Below, one piece after another: positions 52,687 to 60,999 of a stretch of DNA of 60,999 nucleotides; position 1 is the stretch's first letter, and every line of letters starts with the position of its first letter. Under the pieces are notes generated by a model, which searched no databases, was not told the DNA's origin, and worked only from the letters and a program-made list of their open reading frames with translations. Origin of the DNA: Candidatus Methylomirabilota bacterium. Lineage in GTDB: Bacteria > Methylomirabilota > Methylomirabilia > Rokubacteriales > CSP1-6. The stretch is from contig DASYUQ010000098.1 of assembly GCA_036001065.1 (NCBI GenBank), positions 1-60,999 of the forward strand, written 5' to 3'. Position numbers and translations under genes: made by a program.

Positions 52687-53700
52687 TCAGGGCGACTCCG
52701 CCGGGATCACGGCGAGGTCCAGGCGCGCGAGGCCACGGCGCACGGTCACACCGAGCGTCCGGCCGATCGCCGATTCCGCGAGCAGGCGGTGCAGGTCGTC
52801 GACCCGCGTGATCGGCCGGCCGTCGACCGCGACCAGCACGTCCCCTTCCTGGAGTCCCGCCCGCGCGGCCGGTCCGTCCGCCTCGATCGAGACGATCTCC
52901 AGGCCGGGCTCGTTGGCGAGCCCCTGCCGGCGGACGACGCGCCGAGCGACCGCCCGCGACTGAGCGACAAGGCCCAGGTACGCGCGGCGGACGCGCCCGT
53001 GGGTCAACAGCTGAGGAACGACCCAGGTCGCGGTGGCGATGGGGATGGCGAAGCTGATGCCCTGCGCCAGCGCGATGATGGCGGTGTTGATGCCGACGAC
53101 CCGTCCCCGCGAGTCCACCAGCGGGCCGCCCGAGTTGCCCGGATTGAGCGCGACGTCCGTCTGGATGACGTTCTCGATCAGGCGCCCCGTCATGCTGCGC
53201 AGCGAGCGGCCAAGCGCGCTCACGACGCCGGCCGAGACCGTGGACTGGAACCCGAAGGGGTTGCCGATGGCGATGACGAGCTGGCCCACGCGGAGCCCGG
53301 CTGAATCGCCGAGCTGCGCGTGGGGCAGCCCCGTGCCCGTCGTGCGGATGACGGCCAGGTCGGTCGCGGGATCGTCGCCGACCAGCGTGGCCTCGACGCG
53401 GCGCCCGTCGGTCAGCGTCACCTCCAAGCGCCGCGCGCCGTGCACGACATGACTGTTGGTCAGCACGTAGCCGTCGGGCGCGATGATCACGCCCGATCCG
53501 GCGCCCATGCCCCCCGGACCGCCCTCCCGCCCGGCGACGGTGATGCCGACGACGGCCGGGCCGACCTCCTCGACGACGGAGACCACGGCCCGCGAGTAGG
53601 CATCGAGAAGCTCGGCGTCGGACCGCGAATCGTCGCCGGGCTGGGGCCGCCCGGCGGCGATCGGTGCGGCGCCGTTCTCTCGCTCGACGAGGCGCAGCAT
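52687..53700 (-). CDS. HtrA-like trypsin-family serine protease with PDZ domain
   Basis: 337 residues. The protease domain has GSGVIIAPDGYVLTNSHVV (His), DPATDLAVIRT (Asp) and ALNPGNSGGPLVDSRG (Ser in GNSGGP), so the triad is complete. A single PDZ domain follows (~250-337, PGLEIVSIEADGPAARAGLQEGDVLVAVDG). No signal peptide or membrane helix is visible from the ATG at 53700; the upstream overlapping gene encodes a membrane-anchored protein that may help localise it. Its stop codon is 7 bases from the convergent zinc-ribbon gene. Confidence 0.92.
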   Translation of the reverse strand: MLRLVERENGAAPIAAGRPQPGDDSRSDAELLDAYSRAVVSVVEEVGPAVVGITVAGREGGPGGMGAGSGVIIAPDGYVLTNSHVVHGARRLEVTLTDGRRVEATLVGDDPATDLAVIRTTGTGLPHAQLGDSAGLRVGQLVIAIGNPFGFQSTVSAGVVSALGRSLRSMTGRLIENVIQTDVALNPGNSGGPLVDSRGRVVGINTAIIALAQGISFAIPIATATWVVPQLLTHGRVRRAYLGLVAQSRAVARRVVRRQGLANEPGLEIVSIEADGPAARAGLQEGDVLVAVDGRPITRVDDLHRLLAESAIGRTLGVTVRRGLARLDLAVIPAESP

Positions 53701-54056
53701 CAGGCGGCGCGCCTGAGCGCGCGCGGCGCCGGACTGGGGAGCGCGCGCGGCGCCGGGGTGATGACCACCTCGTATCCCTCGGGCACGCGGGTGACGAGCT
53801 CGCCCCACGCAGCCTCCACCAGCCACTGCCAACCGGCGGGAGCGGACAGAAATACGCGGCCGGGGCGCCACGGCATGGGCGGGAGCACCCGCACCGCGAG
53901 CAGCGACTCGCCGTGCAGCGCGCGGAAGATGGCGGCGCGGAGATCGGCCTGCAGGGCCAGCGCCCGCTCCTCGGCGCGATCCCGCCAGACGCGCCAGGCG
54001 AGGGGGACCACGACGAGCGCGGCCAGGAACGCGGTTGCGACGATGGTCTCGAGCAT
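53700..54056 (-). CDS. Hypothetical membrane-anchored protein
   Basis: 118 residues. One N-terminal membrane helix (TIVATAFLAALVVVPLAW) is followed by an Arg/Glu/Ala-rich helix and a C-terminal domain with WGELVTRVPEGYEVVITP and a Pro/Ala/Arg tail. I do not recognise a family. The stop overlaps the HtrA-like start (TGATG), so the two are translationally coupled and probably work together at the membrane. Confidence 0.7.
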   Translation of the reverse strand: MLETIVATAFLAALVVVPLAWRVWRDRAEERALALQADLRAAIFRALHGESLLAVRVLPPMPWRPGRVFLSAPAGWQWLVEAAWGELVTRVPEGYEVVITPAPRALPSPAPRALRRAA

Positions 54057-54102
54057 GACTCTCGCCTCCGCCCCTTGGGATGTGGGGGAGGCGGGGCAGG
54101 AT

Positions 54103-54555
54103 TCAGCGCTTGGCCTGCGGTTCCTTGCCGTTCGGCTGTTGCGCGGCCACGCGGTCCAGGGCCTTGAGAAGAGCTGCCACCACGTCTTTCTGGTCCAGCA
54201 GGCCGACGAGACGCCCGAAGCGGTCCATGATCGGAAGGCAGCCGATCCTCTTGCCGATCATGAGTCGCGCAGCCAGCGCGAGCGAGACATCCGCGCGGGC
54301 CGTCACCAGGCACTCGCGCGGCGTCATGATCTGAGCGACCGTCATGTCGGCGAGGTTCGGCATCGTCTCGTCCGGTGGCGTGCGTTCCAGCAGCCTTCGG
54401 TAATCGCCGTTCGAGACCACGCCCCGGAAATCGCTTCCGTCCAGCACGGCGAGATGTCGGACACCCTCAAGCCGCATGAGGGCGAGGGCGGCGGCGATGC
54501 TGGTGTCGGAAGCGACCGACTTGGTGTCGGCCATCATCGCCCGCCGAATTTTCAT
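54103..54555 (-). CDS. CBS-domain pair protein
   Basis: 150 residues with two CBS motifs: ~1-62 (MKIRRAMMADTKSVASDTSIAAALALMRLEGVRHLAVLDG) and ~75-140 (TVAQIMTPRECLVTARADVSLALAARLMIGKRIGCLPIMD). CBS pairs bind adenosine nucleotides and regulate partner proteins; stand-alone forms are of unknown target. The ATG at 54555 is the sensible start. A 25-base palindrome lies 87 bases upstream. Confidence 0.87.
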   Translation of the reverse strand: MKIRRAMMADTKSVASDTSIAAALALMRLEGVRHLAVLDGSDFRGVVSNGDYRRLLERTPPDETMPNLADMTVAQIMTPRECLVTARADVSLALAARLMIGKRIGCLPIMDRFGRLVGLLDQKDVVAALLKALDRVAAQQPNGKEPQAKR

Positions 54556-54641
54556 GGCCGCAGCGGAACGCAAGCGCGATACCACGTCCCCGGCGAAGGA
54601 AATCGCGGAGTTGCCGGGACCCGGCGGGGAGCGGTTGCACC

Positions 54642-54666
54642 GTTCCTGTGCAAAATGCACAGGAAC
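54642..54666. promoter_or_regulatory. Perfect 11-bp dyad, operator-like
   Basis: GTTCCTGTGCA-AAA-TGCACAGGAAC, a perfect inverted repeat with a 3-base AT centre, upstream of the CBS gene and after the amidohydrolase gene (both minus strand). No T-tract follows. It looks like a dimeric-regulator binding site more than a terminator. Confidence 0.45.
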
Positions 54667-54680
54667 AGGGCAGCGGGCGC

Positions 54681-55517
54681 TCAAGCGAGCAGGCGCCAGC
54701 CCACCCACTCGGCGCAGGCGCGCCCCAGGATCCACTCCCGGTCCTCCTTGGAGAGGAAGTCGATGCCTTCCCGGACGTGCCGAACGGCGTCCCGGTAGGG
54801 CACCGTCAGCCGCGAGTAGTCCGTCCCCCACAGCATCCGCCGCGAGCCGAAGGCTTCCCAGACGCGGCGGAGGTGCTTGGTGAGGTTGGCGAACGGATAG
54901 GGCTCGCTCGAATAGCAGGGCAGGGCCGAGACCTTCACCGCCACGTTGGGATAGCGCGCCAGGGCCAGCACCTCGGCGAGATCTGCGAAGGCCTCGTCGT
55001 CTTTGAGCTCACCCCGGCGCGCGAGGTGATCGAGGATCAGCCGGAGGCGCGGATGCCGGGCGGCGATCGGCCCGACCGCCGGCGCCTGACCCGGCACGAA
55101 GATCATGAGCGGGAGGCTGGCCCGCTCGGCGGCCTCCCAGAACCAGTCGAGCGAGCCGTCCGTCAGCCAGGCCGCCCAGAACGGCAGATGGAACGTGAGG
55201 CGGACGCCCAGCATGCCGGGCTGATCCCGCCACTTGGCCAGCTGCGCCTCGGCGCCCGGCGCCTTCGGATCGACGCGCCCCATGACGGCGAAGCGATCCG
55301 GCCAGGCGCGCGCCGCCGCCAGCGAGTCGGTGTTGTCGTCGCCGGGCCACGAGGGCGGCACCAGCACCGCGCGGGCGACCCCCGCGTCGTCCATCACGCG
55401 CAGCACCTGCTCGGCGCCGAGCGCCGGTCCGTGCGCGTGCCGCGTTCGCCCCGGCGGCCACGGCCGCGTGGAGACGTCGGGGCTCCAGACGTGGATCTGC
55501 GCATCGATGATCGTCAT
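54681..55517 (-). CDS. Amidohydrolase-2 family TIM-barrel hydrolase
   Basis: 278-residue amidohydrolase of the 2-pyrone-4,6-dicarboxylate lactonase-like group. The N-terminal metal motif appears as IIDAQIHVW (QIH in place of HxH, which is common in this family). GVRLTFHLPFWAAW and LRLILDHLARRGELKDDEAF carry later barrel His/Asp, and MLWGTDYSRL gives the C-terminal Asp. It likely hydrolyses a lactone or decarboxylates an aromatic acid. It stands 163 bases from the CBS/kinase genes with no strong link. Confidence 0.85.
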   Translation of the reverse strand: MTIIDAQIHVWSPDVSTRPWPPGRTRHAHGPALGAEQVLRVMDDAGVARAVLVPPSWPGDDNTDSLAAARAWPDRFAVMGRVDPKAPGAEAQLAKWRDQPGMLGVRLTFHLPFWAAWLTDGSLDWFWEAAERASLPLMIFVPGQAPAVGPIAARHPRLRLILDHLARRGELKDDEAFADLAEVLALARYPNVAVKVSALPCYSSEPYPFANLTKHLRRVWEAFGSRRMLWGTDYSRLTVPYRDAVRHVREGIDFLSKEDREWILGRACAEWVGWRLLA

Positions 55518-55542
55518 CGGGACGCTCCTGGGGGCGGGTCGG

Positions 55543-57852
55543 TCAGGCGGCGCGGAACGCGGCCTGGAGCGCCGCGTCCAGATCGGCGGGACGAACTGGT
55601 TTGAACAGGCACCGGTGGACCTTGAGCGCGTTCAGCCGCGCCTGGTCCTCCTCGCGCAGGCCCCAGCCCGTGATGAAGAGCAGCGGCACGGAGCGGTCGA
55701 TCGCGCGCAGCCGTTCGGCCACCTCCCAACCGTTCATGCCGGCCATGCCCACGTTGGTCAGGACGGCGTCGAAGCGGCCGGGAGCGTAGGCGTTGAGGGC
55801 CGCGGCCCCGCTCTGAACCGCCGTCACCGTGTGGCCGAGGCTCCGCAGCAGCTCCGCCAGCGTCGCCAACACCTGCGAATCATCGTCCACGACGAGCACG
55901 CGCGCCTGGCGTCGCGCCTGGGTCTCGGTCGGCGCCGCGGACGGCGGCGTCGCCTCGCGCGCGGTCGGGAACATGAGGGTGAACGTGGTGCCCCGGCCGG
56001 GTTCGCTCTCCACGCGGATGTCGCCGCCGTGGCGCTTCACGATGGAGTACGCCATGGCCAGGCCGAGCCCCGAGCCCCCCTCGCCCTTCGTCGAGAAGAA
56101 GGGCTCGAAGATGCGGCGGCGCACCGCCTCGGGCATGCCGATGCCCGTGTCGGCGACGGTGATGACCACGGTGGAATCCCCGCCCTCCCGCGCGGCGATC
56201 GAGAGCGTGCCGCCCTCCGGCATCGCGTCGATCGCGTTGAGGATGAGGTTGGTCATGAGCTCCGTCAGCGCGGCGGGACGGCCGCTGACCTGCCCGGCCG
56301 CGCGCAGGTCGAGCCGCAGGTCCAGCGGGCGGTTTTCGCGCGCGGTCTTTTCCTCCCAGCGGGGCCGGATGATGGCGACCGCGTCCTGCACGGTCTGGTT
56401 GACGTCCACGCTCACGAACTGCTCGTCCGGCCGCAGCCGGGCGAACTGCTGGATGCGCCGCACCGTCTCGGAGCCGTCGATGGCGGCGGTCTCCAGCACC
56501 CGGAGCGAGCGGTTCACCAGCTCGACGTCGGTGAGGTTCTGCTTCATGAGCTGGGCGTAGCCGAGGATGGCCTGCAGGAGGTTGTTGAAGTCGTGCGCGA
56601 TGCCGCCGGCGAGCTGTCCCAGGGCGGTGAGCTTCTCGGACTGGTGGAGCTGGCCCTCCACCTCGCGCTGCACCGTGATGTCGTGGACGATGGCGATCAG
56701 CCCCTCGAAGGCGCCCTGCCGGCCGCGCAGGGCCGACAGCGTCACCGCCAGGGCCAGCGGGCGGGGATTGCGCTCCAGCGTGACCTCGAAGGCGTGCAGC
56801 GGGCTGCCCTGCCCGAGCCGGCGCCTGGCGTCGGAGTAGGCGCCGGCCGGCACGAACTCCGTGACAGGCCGGCCCAGCACCTCGCCGGCGGGGAGGCCGA
56901 AGATGCGCTCGGCGGCGGGGTTCCAGCCCTCGATCCGATCGTGCTCGTCGACGGCGATGATGGCGTCGCCCGCCGAGGCGATGAGCTGCTCCAGCGAGCG
57001 CTTGGTGTCGGCGATCTCGGTGTAGAGGCGCGCGTTGCGCACGGCGATCGCCAGATACTCCGAGAGCATCTCGAGCAGCTCCCGCTCCCGCGGGTCGATG
57101 GCCCGGGCGGAGGGGCGATTGTCGACGACGAGATGGCCGAGCAGGCCCTCGGCGTCCCGGATGGCGCAGGTTGCCAGCGCGGGGTGGGCCGTGGCGGGCG
57201 GCGGCTCGTTCTCCGAGATGATCGTCACGCCGTCGTAGCCGAGCGCCCGGCGCAACTGGTCGGTGACGGCGGCGGTCATCTGCTGGAGCTCGAGCTGCCC
57301 GACGATCGTCCGCGCGATCTCGCGCAGGATCGAGAGCTGGGTGACGCGGAGGGACTGCTCGGCCGCCTCGCGGCGGGCCGCCTCCTCCAGATCGCGCGTC
57401 TTGCTGGAGAGGCTCCGCATCTCCTCCACGAGCCGCGCCACCTGGTCGCGCGCGCCGAGATCGGCGTGGCGCCGGAGCAGGGCGCGGCGCACGATGTCTT
57501 CGAGATCCTGGCGCGAGAAGGGCTTGATGAGGTACTCGAAGGCGCCGTGGCTCAGCGCGAGCTTGACCGTTTCCAGCGACGCGTAGGCGGTGATCATCAC
57601 CACCTCGATGGCGGGGTCGATCCGCTTGATGCGCCGCAGCACTTCGAGCCCGTCGACCTCCGGCATCTTGATGTCCAGGATGACCAGGTCCGGGCGGAAC
57701 TGCTCCAGCTCCTGCAGCGCGGCGCGGGCGTTCTCCGCCGTCCGGATCTCGTGGGCCGGCTTGAGCAGCATGCGCAGGGATTCGCGGGGCCCGATCTCGT
57801 CGTCGACGACGAGGATGCGCGAGCGGGTTGCGGGTGGCGCGGCGAGCGTCAT
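55543..57852 (-). CDS. Hybrid sensor kinase: REC-GAF-PAS-HisKA-HATPase-REC
   Basis: 769 residues. The N-terminal receiver (~12-125, DLVILDIKMPEVDG) keeps the phosphoacceptor Asp. A coiled coil, GAF (~170-310) and PAS (~320-430, AVDEHDRIEGWNPAAERIFG) domains follow. The kinase core has H-box GQLAGGIAHDFNNLLQAIL, N-box TNLILNAIDAMPEGG and G-boxes VADTGIGMPE and GSGLGLAMAY, so it is active-looking. The C-terminal receiver (~650-769) has VLTNVGMAGMNG, i.e. Asn in place of the phosphorylated Asp. The ATG at 57852 overlaps the stop of the next upstream kinase (ATGA). It is last in a three-gene signalling operon. Confidence 0.9.
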   Translation of the reverse strand: MTLAAPPATRSRILVVDDEIGPRESLRMLLKPAHEIRTAENARAALQELEQFRPDLVILDIKMPEVDGLEVLRRIKRIDPAIEVVMITAYASLETVKLALSHGAFEYLIKPFSRQDLEDIVRRALLRRHADLGARDQVARLVEEMRSLSSKTRDLEEAARREAAEQSLRVTQLSILREIARTIVGQLELQQMTAAVTDQLRRALGYDGVTIISENEPPPATAHPALATCAIRDAEGLLGHLVVDNRPSARAIDPRERELLEMLSEYLAIAVRNARLYTEIADTKRSLEQLIASAGDAIIAVDEHDRIEGWNPAAERIFGLPAGEVLGRPVTEFVPAGAYSDARRRLGQGSPLHAFEVTLERNPRPLALAVTLSALRGRQGAFEGLIAIVHDITVQREVEGQLHQSEKLTALGQLAGGIAHDFNNLLQAILGYAQLMKQNLTDVELVNRSLRVLETAAIDGSETVRRIQQFARLRPDEQFVSVDVNQTVQDAVAIIRPRWEEKTARENRPLDLRLDLRAAGQVSGRPAALTELMTNLILNAIDAMPEGGTLSIAAREGGDSTVVITVADTGIGMPEAVRRRIFEPFFSTKGEGGSGLGLAMAYSIVKRHGGDIRVESEPGRGTTFTLMFPTAREATPPSAAPTETQARRQARVLVVDDDSQVLATLAELLRSLGHTVTAVQSGAAALNAYAPGRFDAVLTNVGMAGMNGWEVAERLRAIDRSVPLLFITGWGLREEDQARLNALKVHRCLFKPVRPADLDAALQAAFRAA

Positions 57853-59807
57853 GCCTCGGCGGGCGGCAGGGTCACGTGGAAGGCCAGCTCGTGGCGACCC
57901 TGCCGGAAGCGGAGCTGGCCACCCAGCGCCTCGATGAGCCGCTGGCTCACGGCCGGCCCCACGTCGATCAGGCTCTCCTGCACCATCTGCACCGGGTCGA
58001 AGATGCGGTCCAACTTGTCGGTCGGCACCGTCGCCGTCCTCGAGCTGATGAGGATGCGCACCTCCTCGGTGCCGTCCTTCTCGGCGTGCCGGTCGACCGA
58101 GAGCGAGACCTTCGCCGCGTCGGCCGGGGAGGTGTGCGCGAGGTACCAGACCAGGTAGGACAAGGCCTTCCGCAGCTGGACCGGGTCCACCTTCACCATC
58201 TGCGGCGTGCGGTCGCCGGGGAAGTCGAGCTGGGGACACTTGCCGAGCCCCTCGTCGGACAGCTCGATCGCGGTCACGACATCCTCGACCACGGCGTGAA
58301 CGTCCACGGTCAAAAAGTTTAACTCACCTTCGCTGACCAGTGCTGAAAGTTTTTCAAAAACCTGCACCAGCCGCCGCACGTCCCGGCGGACCACCGCTGA
58401 GAAGAGCTTCCGGAAGTCGGGGTCGTCGTAGCGCTCGTCGATCAGCTCGACGAAGGTGTTGATCGACACCAGCGGGTTCTTGATCTCGTCGGCGATGCGC
58501 GCGATCACGCGACCGAGGAGCTGGAACTCCTGGGTCTGCCGCTTCTGGGCGGCCAGCTCCTTCTGGGTGGTACGGTCCTCGAAGACGAGGACGGCGCCCA
58601 GCTGGGTCGGCCCCTCGCCGCGGATCGGATAGGTCGAGACCTCGAGCCAGAGCCCCCGGAGGGCCAGCTGGATCTCCGACTTGCCCTGGGCGCGCCCGTA
58701 GGCCAGCGTCTCGTACAGCATGTCGCCGAGCGGGGAGGGCAGGACTCTCAGGTCCTGGCGGATGACATCGACGGCGCTGAGGCCCAGGATCTCCTCGGCC
58801 CGCTGGTTCATCGTGCCCACCCGCTCATCGCGGCCGATGGTGATGACGCCGCTCGACATGTGGGCGAGGATCCGCTCGTTGAACTCCTTTTCCTGCTGGA
58901 GCTGGTGGTGGAGGGTGATGTCGCGGATGGCCGTCGCCAGGTGGGTAGCGAGATCGAAGAGGATCTCCGTCTCGTGGCGGCCGTAGGTGCCGCCCACCAC
59001 CGGCTGGCCGACGACCAGCATGGCGACCAGCTCGCCCTGGGTCAGCAGGGGCACGGCCACCACCCCCCCCAGCAGCCTGAGCTCCGCGATCAGCGCGGGA
59101 TCTGTCAAATCCTGCAGACGCGCCGGCCGGCCCTGGGTGGCCAGCCAGCGGCTGAGCCCGTGGGTGGCCGACACGCGCACGGCGTCGACCACCTGGGGGG
59201 CCAGGGCCCGGTGCGCGCGCACGCGGTAGGTCTGGCCGCCGCTGTCCAGCAGGAGCAGCGCCGAGCGCGTCGGCCGGAGCAGCTCCCCGATGGCGTCCAG
59301 GAACATGTCGAGCAGCCGCGGCAGGTCGAAGCCGGCCGCGAATACCCGGCTGAATTCCCTGAGGATCCGGGTCAACATCTCCGTCTCCCGCGCCGGCTCC
59401 TCTCCGGTGCTGGTCGAGTCGGAGGCGCGGGGGGCGACCTGCGCCCGGAGGGTCGCGATCTCGTGAAGCATGCGCTGCCGGCCGTCCGCCTGATGGAGCG
59501 CGCCGTCGAGATCCCGCTGGGTGAAGGTGGCCGGGAGGCTCAAGTCGGCGGCCCCCCCCTCCTCCTCGCCGGGTCCGATGGCGAGGACCAGGGTGCCCGG
59601 CGTCATCTCCCGGACCTGGGACACGAAGGTGCCCAGGCTCCGGGCGGGTCCGCGGCTGTCGCGAATGACGGTGTCGACGTCGATCAGACGGAGGGTCTTC
59701 AAGGCGTCGGCATCGGCCTGAGCCAGGAAGACCGAGGCCTCGGCGAACCCCCGGAGTATGCGCGTCCGAAGCGCGTCGTCGGGCGTGACGACGAGGACTG
59801 TCTTCAT
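57849..59807 (-). CDS. Degenerate sensor histidine kinase (pseudokinase)
   Basis: 652 residues: a receiver-like N-terminus (MKTVLVVTPDDALRTRILRGF), GAF (~165-310), PAS (~325-420), then a kinase-like core. At the H-box position it reads VIARIADEIKNPLVSINTF, with Asp where the phosphorylated His should be (usual AHEIKNP). The ATPase part lacks the N-box Asn (KALSYLVWYLAHTSP) and has SSRTATVPTDKLDRIF in place of the DxGxG G1 box, and no GxGLGL box. It therefore cannot autophosphorylate conventionally and probably acts as a sensory or scaffolding partner of the two flanking kinases, whose genes overlap it on both sides. Confidence 0.85.
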   Translation of the reverse strand: MKTVLVVTPDDALRTRILRGFAEASVFLAQADADALKTLRLIDVDTVIRDSRGPARSLGTFVSQVREMTPGTLVLAIGPGEEEGGAADLSLPATFTQRDLDGALHQADGRQRMLHEIATLRAQVAPRASDSTSTGEEPARETEMLTRILREFSRVFAAGFDLPRLLDMFLDAIGELLRPTRSALLLLDSGGQTYRVRAHRALAPQVVDAVRVSATHGLSRWLATQGRPARLQDLTDPALIAELRLLGGVVAVPLLTQGELVAMLVVGQPVVGGTYGRHETEILFDLATHLATAIRDITLHHQLQQEKEFNERILAHMSSGVITIGRDERVGTMNQRAEEILGLSAVDVIRQDLRVLPSPLGDMLYETLAYGRAQGKSEIQLALRGLWLEVSTYPIRGEGPTQLGAVLVFEDRTTQKELAAQKRQTQEFQLLGRVIARIADEIKNPLVSINTFVELIDERYDDPDFRKLFSAVVRRDVRRLVQVFEKLSALVSEGELNFLTVDVHAVVEDVVTAIELSDEGLGKCPQLDFPGDRTPQMVKVDPVQLRKALSYLVWYLAHTSPADAAKVSLSVDRHAEKDGTEEVRILISSRTATVPTDKLDRIFDPVQMVQESLIDVGPAVSQRLIEALGGQLRFRQGRHELAFHVTLPPAEA

Positions 59808-60999
59808 GCGCGGGCGTTCACGTCTCTATCTCTGACCTCGCTCGTCGCCTGCGCGGCTACGGCAAGCGGGAACTCCGCCGTGAGCAATGCACCGCCCGCG
59901 GCACGGTTCGCCGCCCGGAGCTTAGCACGGTGGGCCGCAGCAATGCCCGCACAAATTGTCAACCCAAGGCCGGAGCCGCGCTGCTTGGTGGTGATGAACG
60001 GATCGAAGACGTGCTCGAGCAGCTCGGGCGGGATGCCGGGGCCGGAATCGGCGAGGGCCACGGCCACGTGGTCGCCGGTGGCGGTCAGCTCGATGGACAA
60101 GGTGCCGCCGGGAGGCGTGGCCTCGCAGGCATTCATCAGCAGGTTGATGAAGAGCTGCTCCAGCTCGCCGTGGTCGCCGAGCACGAAGCGTGGCTCGGCG
60201 CCCAGGCTGGTGCCGGTCGAGATCCGTTTTTCGTCGAACGCCGGCCGCAGGAACTCGACCGCTTGGGCGAGCGGCTCCCGGACGTCGAGCCGCTGCTTGG
60301 GACGGTCGCTGGGGCGCGAGAGGGTCCGCAGCTGCTCCACCAGGCGCTCCATCCGGCCGATCTCGCGGGTGACGATCCGGCTGAACTCGTCGGCGAAGAG
60401 CGCATCGCTCTGGCGCCGGGGGATCAGCTGGGCGAACGTCTTGATGGCCACCAGCGGGTTCTTGATCTCGTGGGCGAGGCTGGAAGCGAGCACCTCGAAG
60501 TAGGCCAGGCGCGCCGCGCGTTGCCGCTCGCTCTCGAGCTGCTTGAAAGGCGTCAGGTCACTGAACACTGCGACGGCGCCGAGGATGACCCCCGCGGGAT
60601 CGCGCAGCGGGGACGTCGTGCATATGACCGGGCGCGTCACCGCACCGTCCGGGAGCGCGATTTCCGGCTGTGTCCGCTCGCGGCCGTCGGCGACCGTGCT
60701 CTTCAGCAGCGCTTCCAGATCCGCCGGCAGCACGTCGGCCGATTGATTCTTCACCCCTTCGGCGGGAAGCCTGGTGAGCTGCGCGGCCGCTCGATTGAAC
60801 ATCGTGACGTGCCCAGCGGCGTCGATGGCGACGACGCCGCTCTCGATGGTGGCGACGACGTTCTCGATGAACTCGTTTGCCAGCACCACCTGGGTGTAGA
60901 GTTGCGCGTTCTTGATCGCGGTTCCCGCCTGATTCGCCAGCGTCATCAGCAGGTCGAGGTCGTGAGGGTAGAAGGGGTCCCACGACAGCTTGGGCCCGA
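59804..60999 (-). CDS. Sensor histidine kinase (partial, runs off the window)
   Basis: The C-terminal ~398 residues are present; the frame continues past the window edge, with GAF-like residues (LDLLMTLANQAGTAIKNAQLYTQ) at the edge. A PAS domain follows (TIESGVVAIDAAGHVTMFNRAA), then an intact kinase core: H-box ASSLAHEIKNPLVAIKTFAQL, N-box INLLMNACEATPPGG, G1 LADSGPGIPPE and G2 GSGLGLTICAG. It overlaps the pseudokinase gene by 4 bases. It is probably the catalytic partner in the array. The upstream part and start are not visible. Confidence 0.9.
   Translation of the reverse strand, partial: GPKLSWDPFYPHDLDLLMTLANQAGTAIKNAQLYTQVVLANEFIENVVATIESGVVAIDAAGHVTMFNRAAAQLTRLPAEGVKNQSADVLPADLEALLKSTVADGRERTQPEIALPDGAVTRPVICTTSPLRDPAGVILGAVAVFSDLTPFKQLESERQRAARLAYFEVLASSLAHEIKNPLVAIKTFAQLIPRRQSDALFADEFSRIVTREIGRMERLVEQLRTLSRPSDRPKQRLDVREPLAQAVEFLRPAFDEKRISTGTSLGAEPRFVLGDHGELEQLFINLLMNACEATPPGGTLSIELTATGDHVAVALADSGPGIPPELLEHVFDPFITTKQRGSGLGLTICAGIAAAHRAKLRAANRAAGGALLTAEFPLAVAAQATSEVRDRDVNARA

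Noticed and set aside
55234-58158. 974-residue plus-strand frame opposite the kinase genes
   Set aside because: Opposite well-supported kinases; low-complexity composition and no recognisable domain.

Overview
The window is a very GC-rich bacterial chromosome segment with dense coding, many 1-4 base gene overlaps (ATGA, GTGA, TGATG) and almost no AT-rich DNA except at a few promoters. No rRNA, tRNA or CRISPR array was seen. Gene content (queA-tgt-yajC-secD-secF-rel block, encapsulin with encapsulated ferritin, aromatic acyl-CoA metabolism, TRAP and TTT transporters, CoxG, TtuA/TtuB-like tRNA thiolation) fits a soil or subsurface lineage such as Candidatus Rokubacteria/Methylomirabilota. That assignment is inference from content and base composition, not a placement.

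Layout. 1-141: end of an insertion sequence. 308-7931: tRNA queuosine genes (queA, tgt), Sec accessory genes (yajC, secD, secF) and the stringent-response enzyme rel. 8057-9669: a small zincin, then encapsulated ferritin and encapsulin. 9842-11042: an AbiEi-like DNA-binding protein followed by two lysine-only micro-ORFs. 11130-17178: housekeeping genes (rpmB, recG, rsmD, coaD, aminotransferase, a Clp1-like polynucleotide kinase, a lipoprotein). 17323-28352: an accessory catabolic region (CoxG, MDR dehydrogenase, enoyl-CoA hydratase, LLM oxidoreductase, VOC protein, TAXI-TRAP transporter with amidohydrolase, UbiD decarboxylase, LapA) with two gene relics. 28385-31127: MFS transporter, cobalamin adenosyltransferase, alpha/beta hydrolase.

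31235-42962 is an aromatic-acid module: a three-subunit molybdenum 4-hydroxybenzoyl-CoA reductase (hcrC, hcrA, hcrB), an XRE-cupin regulator, boxC, boxB, a RidA protein, benzoate-CoA ligase and a second aryl-CoA ligase-like gene. Inferred flow: aromatic acids are activated to CoA thioesters, 4-hydroxybenzoyl-CoA is dehydroxylated to benzoyl-CoA, and the ring is epoxidised (BoxB) and hydrolytically opened (BoxC). boxA is not in the window.

42952-52679 holds a cupin gene split by a MITE, an ECF sigma/anti-sigma pair, a TctCBA-NUDIX operon, a TtuB/TtuA-like pair, a phosphodiesterase, a thiolase and a 27-residue zinc ribbon. 52687-60999 (all minus strand) holds an HtrA-like protease, a CBS protein, an amidohydrolase and a three-gene sensor-kinase array whose middle member has lost its catalytic residues.

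The least-described material is non-coding or very small: an 88-bp TA-flanked MITE family matching the end of an IS; seven copies of a bipartite hairpin repeat, two of them bracketed by duplications of a gene end or gene junction; three large inverted-repeat elements; and the lysine micro-ORFs.
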